Positions 18,415-27,323 of a stretch of DNA of 64,000 nucleotides are shown here, piece by piece. The stretch covers positions 24,818,177 through 24,882,176 of the forward strand of contig NC_087062.1 of NCBI RefSeq assembly GCF_963678635.1. The letters are read 5' to 3'. Both the position numbers and the translations under genes were made by a program. Source of the stretch: Symsagittifera roscoffensis. Lineage: Eukaryota > Xenacoelomorpha > Acoela > Convolutidae. The number at the start of each line of letters is the position of its first letter. Position 1 is the stretch's first letter. Below the pieces are notes generated by a model that saw only the letters and a program-made list of their open reading frames with translations, made no database searches and was not told where the DNA came from.

Positions 18415-20908
18415 CCATCCTTCTTATCAGAGGGAATTCAGGGATTGCCTCCGGCAGCTTCTTGTAATCGCCCCAGTCCTTCGTCTCTTCTCTCACTTTG
18501 TGATATGCTGCAGTGAGACGAGGCACTCTGGTTATTTCACCATTCGTTTTATCATAGGGTCTCAGATTCCAAAGCCTTGGAAACACCTCGATGTGTCCTC
18601 TTTCTACTTCTCCCATGCGGTCACGGAAGTGATCGTCAAAATTGATGACTGTCATCTCTGGCTCCGATATTTTCGCAAATAATAGATCTTCACTCATGAG
18701 CTCCCGCAATGTGTGCTGCTCACACCAGTTCAGTGTACTACCGTCCACTGCCGATATGAGGTTCAGGTGCAGCACCGACCTCCTATATGCTTTCACTTTA
18801 ACGTCAGGGAACGCAAACGTGACTGCTGGTCCATAGATCACTGTCACGAACTCCGTGACTCCTCTGATCAGCGCCGAGGGATCGGTTCTCATAGCCAAGC
18901 TCAGATCAGTTAACAGTGGCTTGCCTCCAACATGTCGTCTAACATCTTCCTCTCTTTCAATCGTCTCGTCTTCTCCCATTCCAAAGCGATTTTGTTGTAA
19001 GAGATACTGGATAAGAGTGTGTCTCAGGTCTCTTAACTTGTTCCACGAGTCCGTGGTTTTCTTCATATCCAAGTTCCTCACTCTCTCTTTCATCTGCTCT
19101 GGACAACGTGCCAGTACCATTAGTCCTCCCAAGTTTCCGTGGGTAATTGCGATCAATGTCAGAAGTCCATCTAGCCGCAGGTTCTGAATTCCATCGGTGA
19201 GCAGCATCGCCGGTCCTTTCACGAAACTCTCCGCTCCGAATGTCACGAATAAGGCTATTAATTCCACTATCGATACTCTCACCACTGCTTGAAGGAATTC
19301 CTTTATCAAATAGTGCGAGACTTTCGGATAGACTTTTGCCAAGAAGGACGCGGTCCAACCGACTCCCAACCCTTCTAGCATGCTGTCTGTCCTTTCAAAG
19401 CCCTCCTGTCCTTTCATTTCCTGGGTCCAGAAGGTTTCCAGAGTAATCTGACACATTCTGTTTACAAACTCGGCAGTCTTTTCTCCGGCATTTTCCGCCA
19501 GGTTCACCTCCTTCAACAAGTAGGCATGCAACTTCGTGATCATCACGGGGCCTCGCTCAAAAGCATCTGCACCCAATGCCGCTACTCTAGGGTTCAGGTG
19601 TAGCCACTGGTTGGCTTCCGGTTTGGTTCTCAGAATCATCGCCTCCAGATGAGCTCTTGTCTCCAGTGAATTTTTCCTTCTTGTGTCTTCACCTGTCACT
19701 TCCATTGCCCGGAACCATAAGTCGTTGGACATTGCCGCGATCACTCGATGGTCGTCGTCTATTCCCGGTTTCAGTTTGAGTTGTCGACTGAAATTGGACA
19801 GTTCCAACCCCAGCACTTCGTCCAACACTAACATGTGTAGCGCTTGATCTTTGAATCCTCTCATCGCATTTGAGATATCTGACCATACTGCAGGCAGTTC
19901 AGACTTAAGTGGCCTCAGATTCTCCATTTCTATCAGGCGATTCGGAGCTGATATGATCACATCATATTTTCCTTCCGAGAGCAAGGCCACAATTGCATAC
20001 ACGAATTTCAGTCCATCCGGGAGATGTGCATATCCCGGAGACAACGCGAATACTACTCTCAATGCCACTTTATTGAATGACCCCTCCTTCGTTGCATCCA
20101 CCACTTCACCCATCGACTCAAGGATGTCTTTTATTGCTGGCCATACTGCGTTTTCTGCTGTTGTAGGATCTCTGAGTCTGCTCAGAAATTCTCTACTGTG
20201 TAGATGATCATTGATACCAGCAAACAAAATCGTAATTGGGTTCATGTCTGTCTGCCTTTGTACCCCTATAGCCAAAGACACTGATTGCAATAGGTCTAGG
20301 TCAACCGCGGCCAACATTATGACGTCCGGCCAAAACAAAGACTTGGAGGTGTACACGAACTCTGAATTCGCTACTATCATGATTTTGGCCTTCCTCATCT
20401 CTGCTTTGTCATAGGCGGCGAAGATGGTCTCATCTTTCTTTATCGCTGTCAATCCGCCATATCTCTGGGCATCACCATCTTGGTTCACTAGTTTTGGGTA
20501 CACTCTTTCCTTCACATGACCAGGGGGTGTCGTCAGCTGCTTGAATATCTTCACGTGTTGTCCAATCGGCGCTCTCGTCGTCAGGAATCTTCCTGGTCTC
20601 TCTTCACGATTCCCCTCATCATGGTTCAACCTCACATCTTGCAACGGTCTCGCATTCACTGGTCCCATCGTGTTGTTAGATGGCAGTCCCTCCAAGTCAG
20701 CAAATCTCAAGGCCGTCGTGGAGCTGAAATTTATGCTAGCGGCTATCAACCAGTCTACGCCGGTTATCGAGTACAATCTGCTGACGAATAGCATCGCTCC
20801 ATTCAGCATCCTCCTTGCATCTTCGATGAAGCTTACTCTCTGAAGATCCAGCTTCATTAGTTCGTCTTTGTATACATGCCAGGGAGACGGTATGGGTCTC
20901 GACCACAT
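18377..20908 (-). CDS. Element B cargo ORF 2 (843 aa), possible degenerate SGNH-hydrolase relative
   Basis: The ATG at 20,908 overlaps the TGA of the preceding gene as TGATG, an arrangement used for termination-reinitiation in some non-LTR retroelements. It encodes 843 residues without interruption. Residues of about 175-240 resemble SGNH-hydrolase blocks: a beta strand KIMIVANSEF where block I would read GDS, then ITILFAGINDH resembling block III (GTND). The catalytic Ser is absent, so if related it would be a non-enzymatic paralogue of the SGNH protein encoded just upstream. The C-terminal half (about 430-843) has no recognisable motif. It is a soluble-looking protein with no signal peptide or clear membrane segment. 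Confidence is high for a real gene and low for the fold. Confidence 0.75.
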   Translation of the reverse strand: MWSRPIPSPWHVYKDELMKLDLQRVSFIEDARRMLNGAMLFVSRLYSITGVDWLIAASINFSSTTALRFADLEGLPSNNTMGPVNARPLQDVRLNHDEGNREERPGRFLTTRAPIGQHVKIFKQLTTPPGHVKERVYPKLVNQDGDAQRYGGLTAIKKDETIFAAYDKAEMRKAKIMIVANSEFVYTSKSLFWPDVIMLAAVDLDLLQSVSLAIGVQRQTDMNPITILFAGINDHLHSREFLSRLRDPTTAENAVWPAIKDILESMGEVVDATKEGSFNKVALRVVFALSPGYAHLPDGLKFVYAIVALLSEGKYDVIISAPNRLIEMENLRPLKSELPAVWSDISNAMRGFKDQALHMLVLDEVLGLELSNFSRQLKLKPGIDDDHRVIAAMSNDLWFRAMEVTGEDTRRKNSLETRAHLEAMILRTKPEANQWLHLNPRVAALGADAFERGPVMITKLHAYLLKEVNLAENAGEKTAEFVNRMCQITLETFWTQEMKGQEGFERTDSMLEGLGVGWTASFLAKVYPKVSHYLIKEFLQAVVRVSIVELIALFVTFGAESFVKGPAMLLTDGIQNLRLDGLLTLIAITHGNLGGLMVLARCPEQMKERVRNLDMKKTTDSWNKLRDLRHTLIQYLLQQNRFGMGEDETIEREEDVRRHVGGKPLLTDLSLAMRTDPSALIRGVTEFVTVIYGPAVTFAFPDVKVKAYRRSVLHLNLISAVDGSTLNWCEQHTLRELMSEDLLFAKISEPEMTVINFDDHFRDRMGEVERGHIEVFPRLWNLRPYDKTNGEITRVPRLTAAYHKVREETKDWGDYKKLPEAIPEFPLIRRMDVARSSLRGRDS

Positions 20909-22776
20909 CAATAAGCCTCTGCTCGGTCTCTCCTCTCGACTGGTACTCGTCGTCTCCGATCTAGTGTCCGATCTAGATGTGCCTGCTGTTTCTTCGATTG
21001 GTTAACAGGTCCTATTCTTCTCCTAGGATGAATAGTCCTCCTCATCGGTGCTTCTCCCAATCGATCCTGTACGTCTGTTCTTCGACCTGGTTCGCTGGAG
21101 CCTTGTTGCCTGTAGTTTGTGACGGCCGGGACCGTACCCAAGCGTGTTTCCAAGCTAGGAGGCACAAAGGTGGTAATCACCGCGTCACTCACTGTTCCTT
21201 TTTCCTTCAGCACTCCTGTGTCAAAGAGTTCTGCTTCCAGCTCGTCCAGCCGCTCTTGGAAGACTCGATTCAACCAAGCTTGTCCTTCAATACTGTCGAA
21301 GTGTATGCCATCCGTGGTCAGTCTGGCCTGATCCATGGCTCTCAACTCATGTTCGATGTCCATGAGGATCATCCTTCCGGCATTTCGAATTGCTAGGTTC
21401 CTCAAGATGTTGTTCCATCTTACGACTCCCTCGTTGTGTCTTCTTCCTGAGGCTGTCAGGCTTCTCGTATTCATTGGCACAGTGCAAACGGTCAGTACCG
21501 CGCAACTGAATTTCTGCCAGAGGGTAGTAAACAAACACACCATCATTGACTCCCATAGTGCTTCCTGCTCGTCTGAACCTCTGGAGATGTCATTCGTCCC
21601 AACTAAGATCATCACATTGGGAATCCTCCCTGGATTCATCAGTTCCACCATCCGATATAATTGGGCTATCGTCGCCCCTCCAAAGGCCATCACCGTGGTG
21701 ACCCATGAGGTCCTCAAATTCGACAGCACTCTGACCAAGCTGTCTCCCAATATCAGATGAGATGTACCGAGTGGTGGTTGCTGCAGGTTTACAGCCGGGC
21801 TCCAGGTAGCTCGATTGAAGCAGGCTCTCGGATCTGTCTCCGGAACTCCCGTGAAGTTGTATTTCAATTGATTATTCTTCTGCACGTCTATTATGCGAGA
21901 CACTTTCTTCGCTGGCATCTTTCGTACTTTCCTCTCTGGGATTCTCGAGCTCCCCATGAGTGGTGTCACGTTACTTATCCCTTGTCTGATCATGGTCTGG
22001 GAGAGTTGTACTCTGCCCGTATCGTCAATCGTTCCATAGGGTGCTGTCACCCCGGAACCTGGCGCATTCTTGTTAGCGACCAGTCGTCCCGCTGTCTCTA
22101 TCAGTTTCCTCACTGTCTGTTCTACGACGGGGTCACCCAAGGTGTCACTAGGATCCGGGATCGTTACTCGGTTTGTCTCTACTGGAGGTCGTGTCTCCGT
22201 TGTTTGACTCATTTCTCTAGGCGTCAAGAGCTCCATCGGGGACTGCCCACGAGGAATATCCCTTGCAGGTATCACTTTCTCCACGGCCGTTGTCAACGCC
22301 ATCTGCTCCGATCGCTCTTTGTATTCCTGCCTCAAGCGCTCAATCTCTTGACCCTGCTTTTTGTTGCAGTCTTCAAACAACTTTCTCCACATGTCCCGAT
22401 CTTCCTCCATCTGGAGCATGCTTCTGGCCATCTCGTCCAGCTCCTTCTTTGTACTTTTCAGCTCATCGTTCATCTCATCCAGATCTTGCATGGTTTGGTT
22501 CGTCTGAACCTTCTGTGCTACTTTCGCCCTTTTTGGTGGCACAGCTGCTCTCAGTGGTGAACCAGATGAGGTCGCCTCGCTGGTCATCTCCCGATGCATT
22601 CTCGTCAGCCCAGGTTTGGGCTTGGAGGGCATAGGCATCTCACCTGGTTGGTAAGTCCTAGAACTTCCCAATCCAGGCTCATTCGCCAAGTTATTCCCTG
22701 AGAGAGCCCCGTTTCTCCACCTCATCACTCTCATGTTCGGGCGGTCTAGTACTCCCCTTTCTCCATATGCTGCCAT
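20908..22776 (-). CDS. Element B cargo ORF 1: SGNH/GDSL hydrolase-domain protein (622 aa)
   Basis: The first ATG in frame is at 22,776 (MAAYGERGVLDRP). The frame is open about 100 nt further upstream without an ATG. The N-terminal third is charged and includes a coiled coil (about 65 residues, from QDLDEMNDELKSTKKELDE onward). The SGNH core follows with all blocks: HLILGDSLVRVL (nucleophile Ser), AFGGAT (block II Gly), MILVGTNDISRG (oxyanion Asn) and TTDGIHFDS (Asp and His). The C-terminus is strongly basic (PRRRIGP, DRRRRVPVERRDR). The family hydrolyses esters of lipids or sugars. ORF1 proteins of some CR1-type LINEs carry an esterase of this fold, but I know of no such gene after pol in Ty3/Gypsy elements. 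It ends in TGATG, shared with the next gene. Confidence 0.85.
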   Translation of the reverse strand: MAAYGERGVLDRPNMRVMRWRNGALSGNNLANEPGLGSSRTYQPGEMPMPSKPKPGLTRMHREMTSEATSSGSPLRAAVPPKRAKVAQKVQTNQTMQDLDEMNDELKSTKKELDEMARSMLQMEEDRDMWRKLFEDCNKKQGQEIERLRQEYKERSEQMALTTAVEKVIPARDIPRGQSPMELLTPREMSQTTETRPPVETNRVTIPDPSDTLGDPVVEQTVRKLIETAGRLVANKNAPGSGVTAPYGTIDDTGRVQLSQTMIRQGISNVTPLMGSSRIPERKVRKMPAKKVSRIIDVQKNNQLKYNFTGVPETDPRACFNRATWSPAVNLQQPPLGTSHLILGDSLVRVLSNLRTSWVTTVMAFGGATIAQLYRMVELMNPGRIPNVMILVGTNDISRGSDEQEALWESMMVCLFTTLWQKFSCAVLTVCTVPMNTRSLTASGRRHNEGVVRWNNILRNLAIRNAGRMILMDIEHELRAMDQARLTTDGIHFDSIEGQAWLNRVFQERLDELEAELFDTGVLKEKGTVSDAVITTFVPPSLETRLGTVPAVTNYRQQGSSEPGRRTDVQDRLGEAPMRRTIHPRRRIGPVNQSKKQQAHLDRTLDRRRRVPVERRDRAEAY

Positions 22777-22810
22777 CAACAGCACTTCCGTGGGGCGGTC
22801 CCCACGGTTG

Positions 22811-22945
22811 TCATGCCCCAAGATGTTGATCAGGGTGCTCCAGAGCGAAGTCTCGATCGATCAGCCGGCGATAGATCGCATCTACCATCGGTCCCACATA
22901 TGCCTCTGCCAGGTCCATCAATTCATCCAAGTTGAAGTTGCCCAT
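22811..22945 (-). CDS. Small ORF (44 aa) upstream of the SGNH gene
   Basis: ATG at 22,945, stop TGA at 22,813-22,811, acidic helix-like peptide (MGNFNLDELMDLAEAYV...). Its stop lies 35 nt before the first ATG of the SGNH gene, within the open upstream extension of that frame. It could be a regulatory upstream ORF that feeds ribosomes to the SGNH start, or the true N-terminus joined by a one-base shift. No homologue recognised. Confidence 0.4.
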   Translation of the reverse strand: MGNFNLDELMDLAEAYVGPMVDAIYRRLIDRDFALEHPDQHLGA

Positions 22946-23298
22946 TCTATTCTTTCAGGTTTGATTTGATTCGATTCGATAATTGACTCAAGTGAGCTAT
23001 TAAATGATCAATCAGGATCTAGAAAAGAAGTCACAAATATCACACTTGTCTGTTTCACCCTAACATATATCGTTAAAATTTGCTTAAAAACAGTTCAGAT
23101 AAAAAGATATTTATCCTAAAATTTATTAAAATCAATTGGTTTCTAAAATTTTGGAATTCGACCTAAGATTGGACAGTCCAAACCTTGGATCTATTCCCAA
23201 GATTGTCATTTAGTTGTTCATGGTCACTAACCCCTACTTACCCATGATCTTAATAACCTAACACATAACATAACATAACATAACACACATATCACATT
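22946..23298 (-). other. Non-coding gap between macro-like frame and cargo genes
   Basis: About 350 bp, AT-rich, with a short AACATA repeat (CATAACATAACATAACAC at about 23,266-23,285). No gene or clear signal. A promoter or splice acceptor for a cargo transcript would be expected near here, but none can be named. Confidence 0.5.
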
Positions 23299-23841
23299 TT
23301 ACATACAACTTAGTCTTTGGCCTAACACTCTCTCGCACATCACTAAGCCTATACTTAAGTAATATTTCTTATGTAGATATACTTGTATGTTTGTATCAGA
23401 GAATATCACGCGTACAAGCGCGTACAATTCCCGAGGATGCAGTCTTCCTCTGTTTGGATCGTACACTGGAAGCGAGAGCTCCTTCACGTCCATTTCGACA
23501 AGGAAGTCCCTCAGCCTCGTCAAAGACAAGACTAGGTTCTCTGGGTCCACGTGCTGTTTCTCCGTCGCCCTCGTTACCAAGAAGCACAAGTATTTTCCCG
23601 GTATCTGCGACGCCGCCGGAGGTAAGGCTGCTACGCCCCCTATCCCTGGTCTTTGCTTCCAAAGGAATTCCACGTTTTTGTATTCTCTCTTAAAATCTGC
23701 CGCTAACGCTGTTCTAAAATTCATGTCTGCTGTGATTGCTATCGCACATGTTCTGTTTGTGAGTATGAAATCACTGTCTGTTAGTATTATGTTACTTGAA
23801 TATTCATTTGGTAAGTTAAAATATGACTCAACTACCCTATG
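23299..23841 (-). CDS. Macro-domain-like frame after Pol of element B (no start codon of its own)
   Basis: The frame opens after a TGA at 23,844-23,842 and overlaps the end of the Pol tail by ten bases in the -1 phase. The first Met is internal, at 23,724. The pattern AIAITADMNFRTALAADFKREY, GIGGVAAL, YLCFLVTRATEKQHV, SLTRLRDFLVEMDVKELSLP and DTNIQVYLHKKY follows the Poa1/ALC1-type macro fold, which binds or cleaves ADP-ribose. The Gly-rich phosphate loop (usually IGCGLDG) reads VYDPNRGRL, so activity is doubtful. It may be made as a frameshifted extension of Pol, or the join may be a mutation. The fold assignment is moderately sure. Confidence 0.55.
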   Translation of the reverse strand, partial: HRVVESYFNLPNEYSSNIILTDSDFILTNRTCAIAITADMNFRTALAADFKREYKNVEFLWKQRPGIGGVAALPPAASQIPGKYLCFLVTRATEKQHVDPENLVLSLTRLRDFLVEMDVKELSLPVYDPNRGRLHPRELYALVRVIFSDTNIQVYLHKKYYLSIGLVMCERVLGQRLSCM

Positions 23842-24795
23842 TCAGGTTTCTTAGGTTCTTCGCCTGTCTCTGCTTCTAAGTCTCCTGTTTCTCTCGCTAT
23901 TCTCAATTTTTTTATTATCAAGTTTTCAGTGTGGGTAAGTCCTACCCCCACTCCCCGGACAAAAATATCCATCGACGTCCCCGTCGATCGCATACCGGGT
24001 ATCAAGTCGAGGTTAGAAGCTGGAATGAGTAGTCGTCCTTCCTGGGCAGCCCAGGAAGGATCATCTCGTTCGGTCTTGATGTATTTCATGCTTTCACGAT
24101 CTACGTCTTGAATCGTGACGCTGGTCTCCTCTGGATCCGAGGTCGTTTCATTCAGCCACTCTAAGACACGCAGGTTCGTCAAGTCTTGTTCATATGACTG
24201 CTGTTGCTCGTCGTCGAATTCTACCTCGGGTTTCGACCAGTCGTCAACCCACTCATCGTCGTGATCATCGACTATGTCAATGTCTTGTGACACAGTTATT
24301 TCCTCTAGACCCACTACTTCCTCCACTATCTTCTTTAGATCTATCCTATCCACTACAAAGTCGTCACCGTAAGGATTGTATTTCTTTCTTGGTCTCATCC
24401 CGTCCTTCTGACGAGTCTGTATGGTGAACGGAAGATCCGGTTCCAAGTTCTTGGGAACTTCTGTCTGTTCGGGATCCTGCCAATCTTCCTCTGCGTAGGG
24501 CAAGGTTTCATCGTCCGCTTCGATCTCCTCGTTTGGATCCAGGTCCAGCGGTGTATCCGTACCTTCCTCTACGACTTCGTTTCCATCGTTCTTCTCCCTG
24601 ATGCCTTTTCCATTGACCTCACAAGCAGGATCCATCATCAGATAATCCCCTTCTTCCATGTCTGCAGGTATACACCAGTCTTCTGTCGATGGATTGTGTG
24701 GCTTTATATTCTCGTAGTGTGCGGCTCGGCCAGTACTCAGTCTATAAAAGCGTCCCTCCTGATGCACCTCTGTAATCATGAAGGGTCCCCTCCAT
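23832..24795 (-). pseudogene. Element B Pol: GPY/F-like end of integrase and long acidic tail
   Basis: It begins in the KKWRGPFMITEVHQEGRFY block, the GPY/F module at the end of many Gypsy integrases (with YRLSTGRAAHYENIKPH). An acidic tail of about 280 residues rich in Asp, Glu and Thr follows (EEIEADDETLPYAEEDW, DDHDDEWVDDWSKPEVEFDDE), ending at TAG 23,834-23,832. A one-base loss in an A-run near 24,795 puts it out of frame with the preceding integrase piece. The codons FVRGVG near 23,950 contain the GTCCGGGGAGT word in a different reading frame from the LSGES copies. Confidence 0.65.
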
Positions 24796-25062
24796 TTTTT
24801 AGGAGCTTTTTTGTCCCTTTCGGTGGTATTACGTTCTGGAATACCCATACGTAGTCTCCCACCGAGTAAGCCTTTGCACCAGCTGCCTTCTTGTCGAATC
24901 TTTTCCTCTGCCTTGCCTGTGCCTGCTGAGTATTTCGTCTACACAAATCGTTCAGCTCCTGTTGGCGTCTGATCACATCCCTCACGTAGACCTGTGGGGA
25001 CGTTTTCTTTCCCTCATATTCTGGGTAGAAGAAGGTTAAGGGTAAAGACTTTTCGTGTCCAG
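24796..25062 (-). pseudogene. Element B Pol: integrase fragment after the catalytic core
   Basis: The frame reads SLLTGHEKSLPLTFFYPEYE, then RDVIRRQQELNDLCRRNTQQ and GDYVWVFQNVIPPKGT, the region that follows the DDE core in Gypsy integrases. It is fused directly and out of frame to the RNase H linker at about 25,062. The zinc finger and the whole catalytic core are therefore deleted from this copy. Element A still has the zinc-finger part at 1-100. Confidence 0.7.
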
Positions 25063-26529
25063 TTAGCAGAGACTGGAGACTACACGCTCTTCCAGATCAT
25101 GTCTGTGCTTTCTTTGCATCCATCTGAACTCCCCTGACAAAACCTTTTGCTCTAGGTCCTGTTTCTCATCAGGAATTTCCTCGTCCATCTCAGACTCCCC
25201 GGACAAATTTCCTTGTCCCGGGTGTTGATCTTGTGATCGCTGGTTCTTCTCATCATCCGTCTCCCCGGACAAATAGTCCTGCAGCAGATTTTGTTCTACC
25301 TCTTCATCCTCTTTATCCCGGTCCACAAAGGTGACGGTTTTCTTTCGCTTGGTGCTTCCCTGTTCTTTCTGTCCGTAAGAAGTACTGGTTAAAATCTCTT
25401 GGGGTATTGAGGATACTAGTTGCTGAACTATTGTCCTACAGTCCCTCTCATTCTCTTCGTGTTGTCGTCTGGACGGCATGATCTTCACTTTCTCACTGAC
25501 TATTAGCGATGCCACTGCAGCTGTCCACTCGGGGTCATCTCTGTTCACTTCTCTTTCTAACAATCCACCCAGCATCCGCATCACTTGTGGTGTGACTTGC
25601 ACCGTTTTATCCAATAATGAGAGGCTGTTTTTATTCATGCGAGAGAGTTCTTGCTGGACCAGGTTCGAGCGCAGCAACAAATCCAAGGGGACCGGGTCCT
25701 CCTTGGACAGGATCTTTATCTCGGCTGCTTTCTCTACAGGTAACTCTGGGTGCCCTGGAATTGGATGTCCAGACTTATCCAACCATCTCTTTAAAGGAAG
25801 CGCTTCATAAGTTTCTTTGTCCAGAAACGAGAATCCCTCCTTTATTTCCGCCTGATTGGCCTGCTTCTGCTCCAATCTTTCATAGAACTCAGTTTTCTTA
25901 CTGAGGCTGTCAGCATTCTGGTGTTTATCACGCATCCTATGTTCGATTATCATATGGTAGCCATCCAATCTTACTATCCATCTACCAATATAACTCTGAT
26001 CCATCGAGTAGGTCTTCAACCAGGATAACGCACTGTTGTCCACGCGTAACTTGAAGGGAGCGCTCCCCAAGTATGCACGGTACTTTTCCACGAAGGTGAC
26101 TACTGCAAACATTTCTGCTTTTGGTGCGCCATATTTCATCTCTGTGTCACTCAAGACCTTGCTGCCGTATGCAATGGGACGGAGAACTGTTCTTCCGTTC
26201 CATTCTTGCTCTTGATGCAATTTTTCTGAGATGGCCACTACCGATGCGTCTGTGTCAAGAACATACATGCCCTTTTCTGTAGGCATGCCTAGCACTGGCG
26301 CTTCGCACAGTTCCCGCTTTATGTTCTCGAAAGCAACCTGTGCCTCATCGTTCCATTCGAACTTTTTCCCCTTGTTGCGCATCAGCTTCTGCATCGGATA
26401 CACCTTGTCCGCATATCCTTTTATGAATTCTCGGTAGTAATTGGCAAACCCTAAGAAGCTCAGGAGCTGTGTGTCCGTTCTGGGGGCTTTCCATGTCAAC
26501 ACTGCTTCCACTGCTTCCGGGTCCGGCAT
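25063..26529 (-). pseudogene. Element B Pol: RT connection, RNase H and linker
   Basis: 488 open codons. It starts in the RT connection (SFLGFANYYREFIKGYADK), then RNase H (VLDTDASVVAISEKL, FVEKYRAYLGSAPFKL, RVDNSALSWL), then the linker shared with element A and three LSGE motifs (25,126-25,273). The frame ends two codons after the integrase deletion point (SSLC-stop). A small deletion of about 7 nt near 26,527 shifts it relative to the RT piece. Confidence 0.8.
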
Positions 26530-27320
26530 GCCTATCCACCATTCTTCCTAGGTACTTAATCGAGTCCCTAAGGATTTCACATTTCGATGGTTTGCACTTT
26601 AATCCTGCTCTTTTCATGCATCCAAAGACCACATCGAGCCTATCAATGTGGTCTTCCAGGGTCGGTGTCGCTATGACTACGTCATCCACGTAACACATCA
26701 CGAGATTCCCGTACTTCTTGGTCACTCCCGTCAAAGCCTGAGCCATCAGTCTTTGAAAAGTGGCCGTTGCATTGCACAAGCCGAAGGGCATCCTCTTCCA
26801 CTGGTACAATCCCAACTCGCACGCAAATCCGGTCTTCTATCTGTCCTTCTTTCGCAGAGGGACCTGCCAGAAGGCAGAACCTAAGTCCAATGTGGTGAAG
26901 AACTTGGCATCACCAAGCTTAGATAGGCTCTCGTCTATTCGCGGTATCGGGTACGCATCTTTTATCGTTACCGCGTTCAAGTAACGAAAGTCGCAACAAA
27001 ATCTAAGCTGCCCCCTTTCTTTTTCGCCATTACTACTCCGCAAGCCCATGGCAATTTCGAGGGTTCTATCATGTCGTATTCAAGCAACATTTCTATTTCC
27101 GCTCGGCACGCTTCCGATGTGTGTGGCGTCATTCGTCTTGCGCCTTCCCTATGGGGAACGGCGCCCTCTTCTAGTTCGATTTCGTGTTCGACGAAATTAC
27201 AGCAACCGATATCCGCCTTATGTTTTGAAAATACATCTGCGTTCCGATTTAGGAGGTCCCGTAATTTTTTGAAATCTCCCTCACCTATTTTCCCTTTTAA
27301 ATGTTCTATCTCTTTGTCAG
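26530..27320 (-). pseudogene. Element B Pol: reverse transcriptase in several broken pieces
   Basis: RT blocks are present in order (SKLPWACGVVMAKKKG, YPIPRIDESLSKLGDAKFF, LDLGSAFWQVPL, RMPFGLCNATATFQRLMAQ, CYVDDVVIATPTLEDHI). They are spread over frames broken by a base lost from a G-run near 27,018, a TAG at about 26,836 (KKDR-stop-KTGFACE) and the small deletion near 26,527. The YVDD catalytic box is intact. With so many breaks, no functional RT can come from this copy. Confidence 0.75.
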
Positions 27321-27323
27321 ATT

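Noticed and set aside
14140-22821. Idea that the cargo block is an integrated DNA virus or an envelope gene
   Set aside because: No capsid, packaging ATPase, polymerase or envelope features are visible, there are no signal peptides or membrane anchors, and it lies between the LTRs in one orientation with pol.
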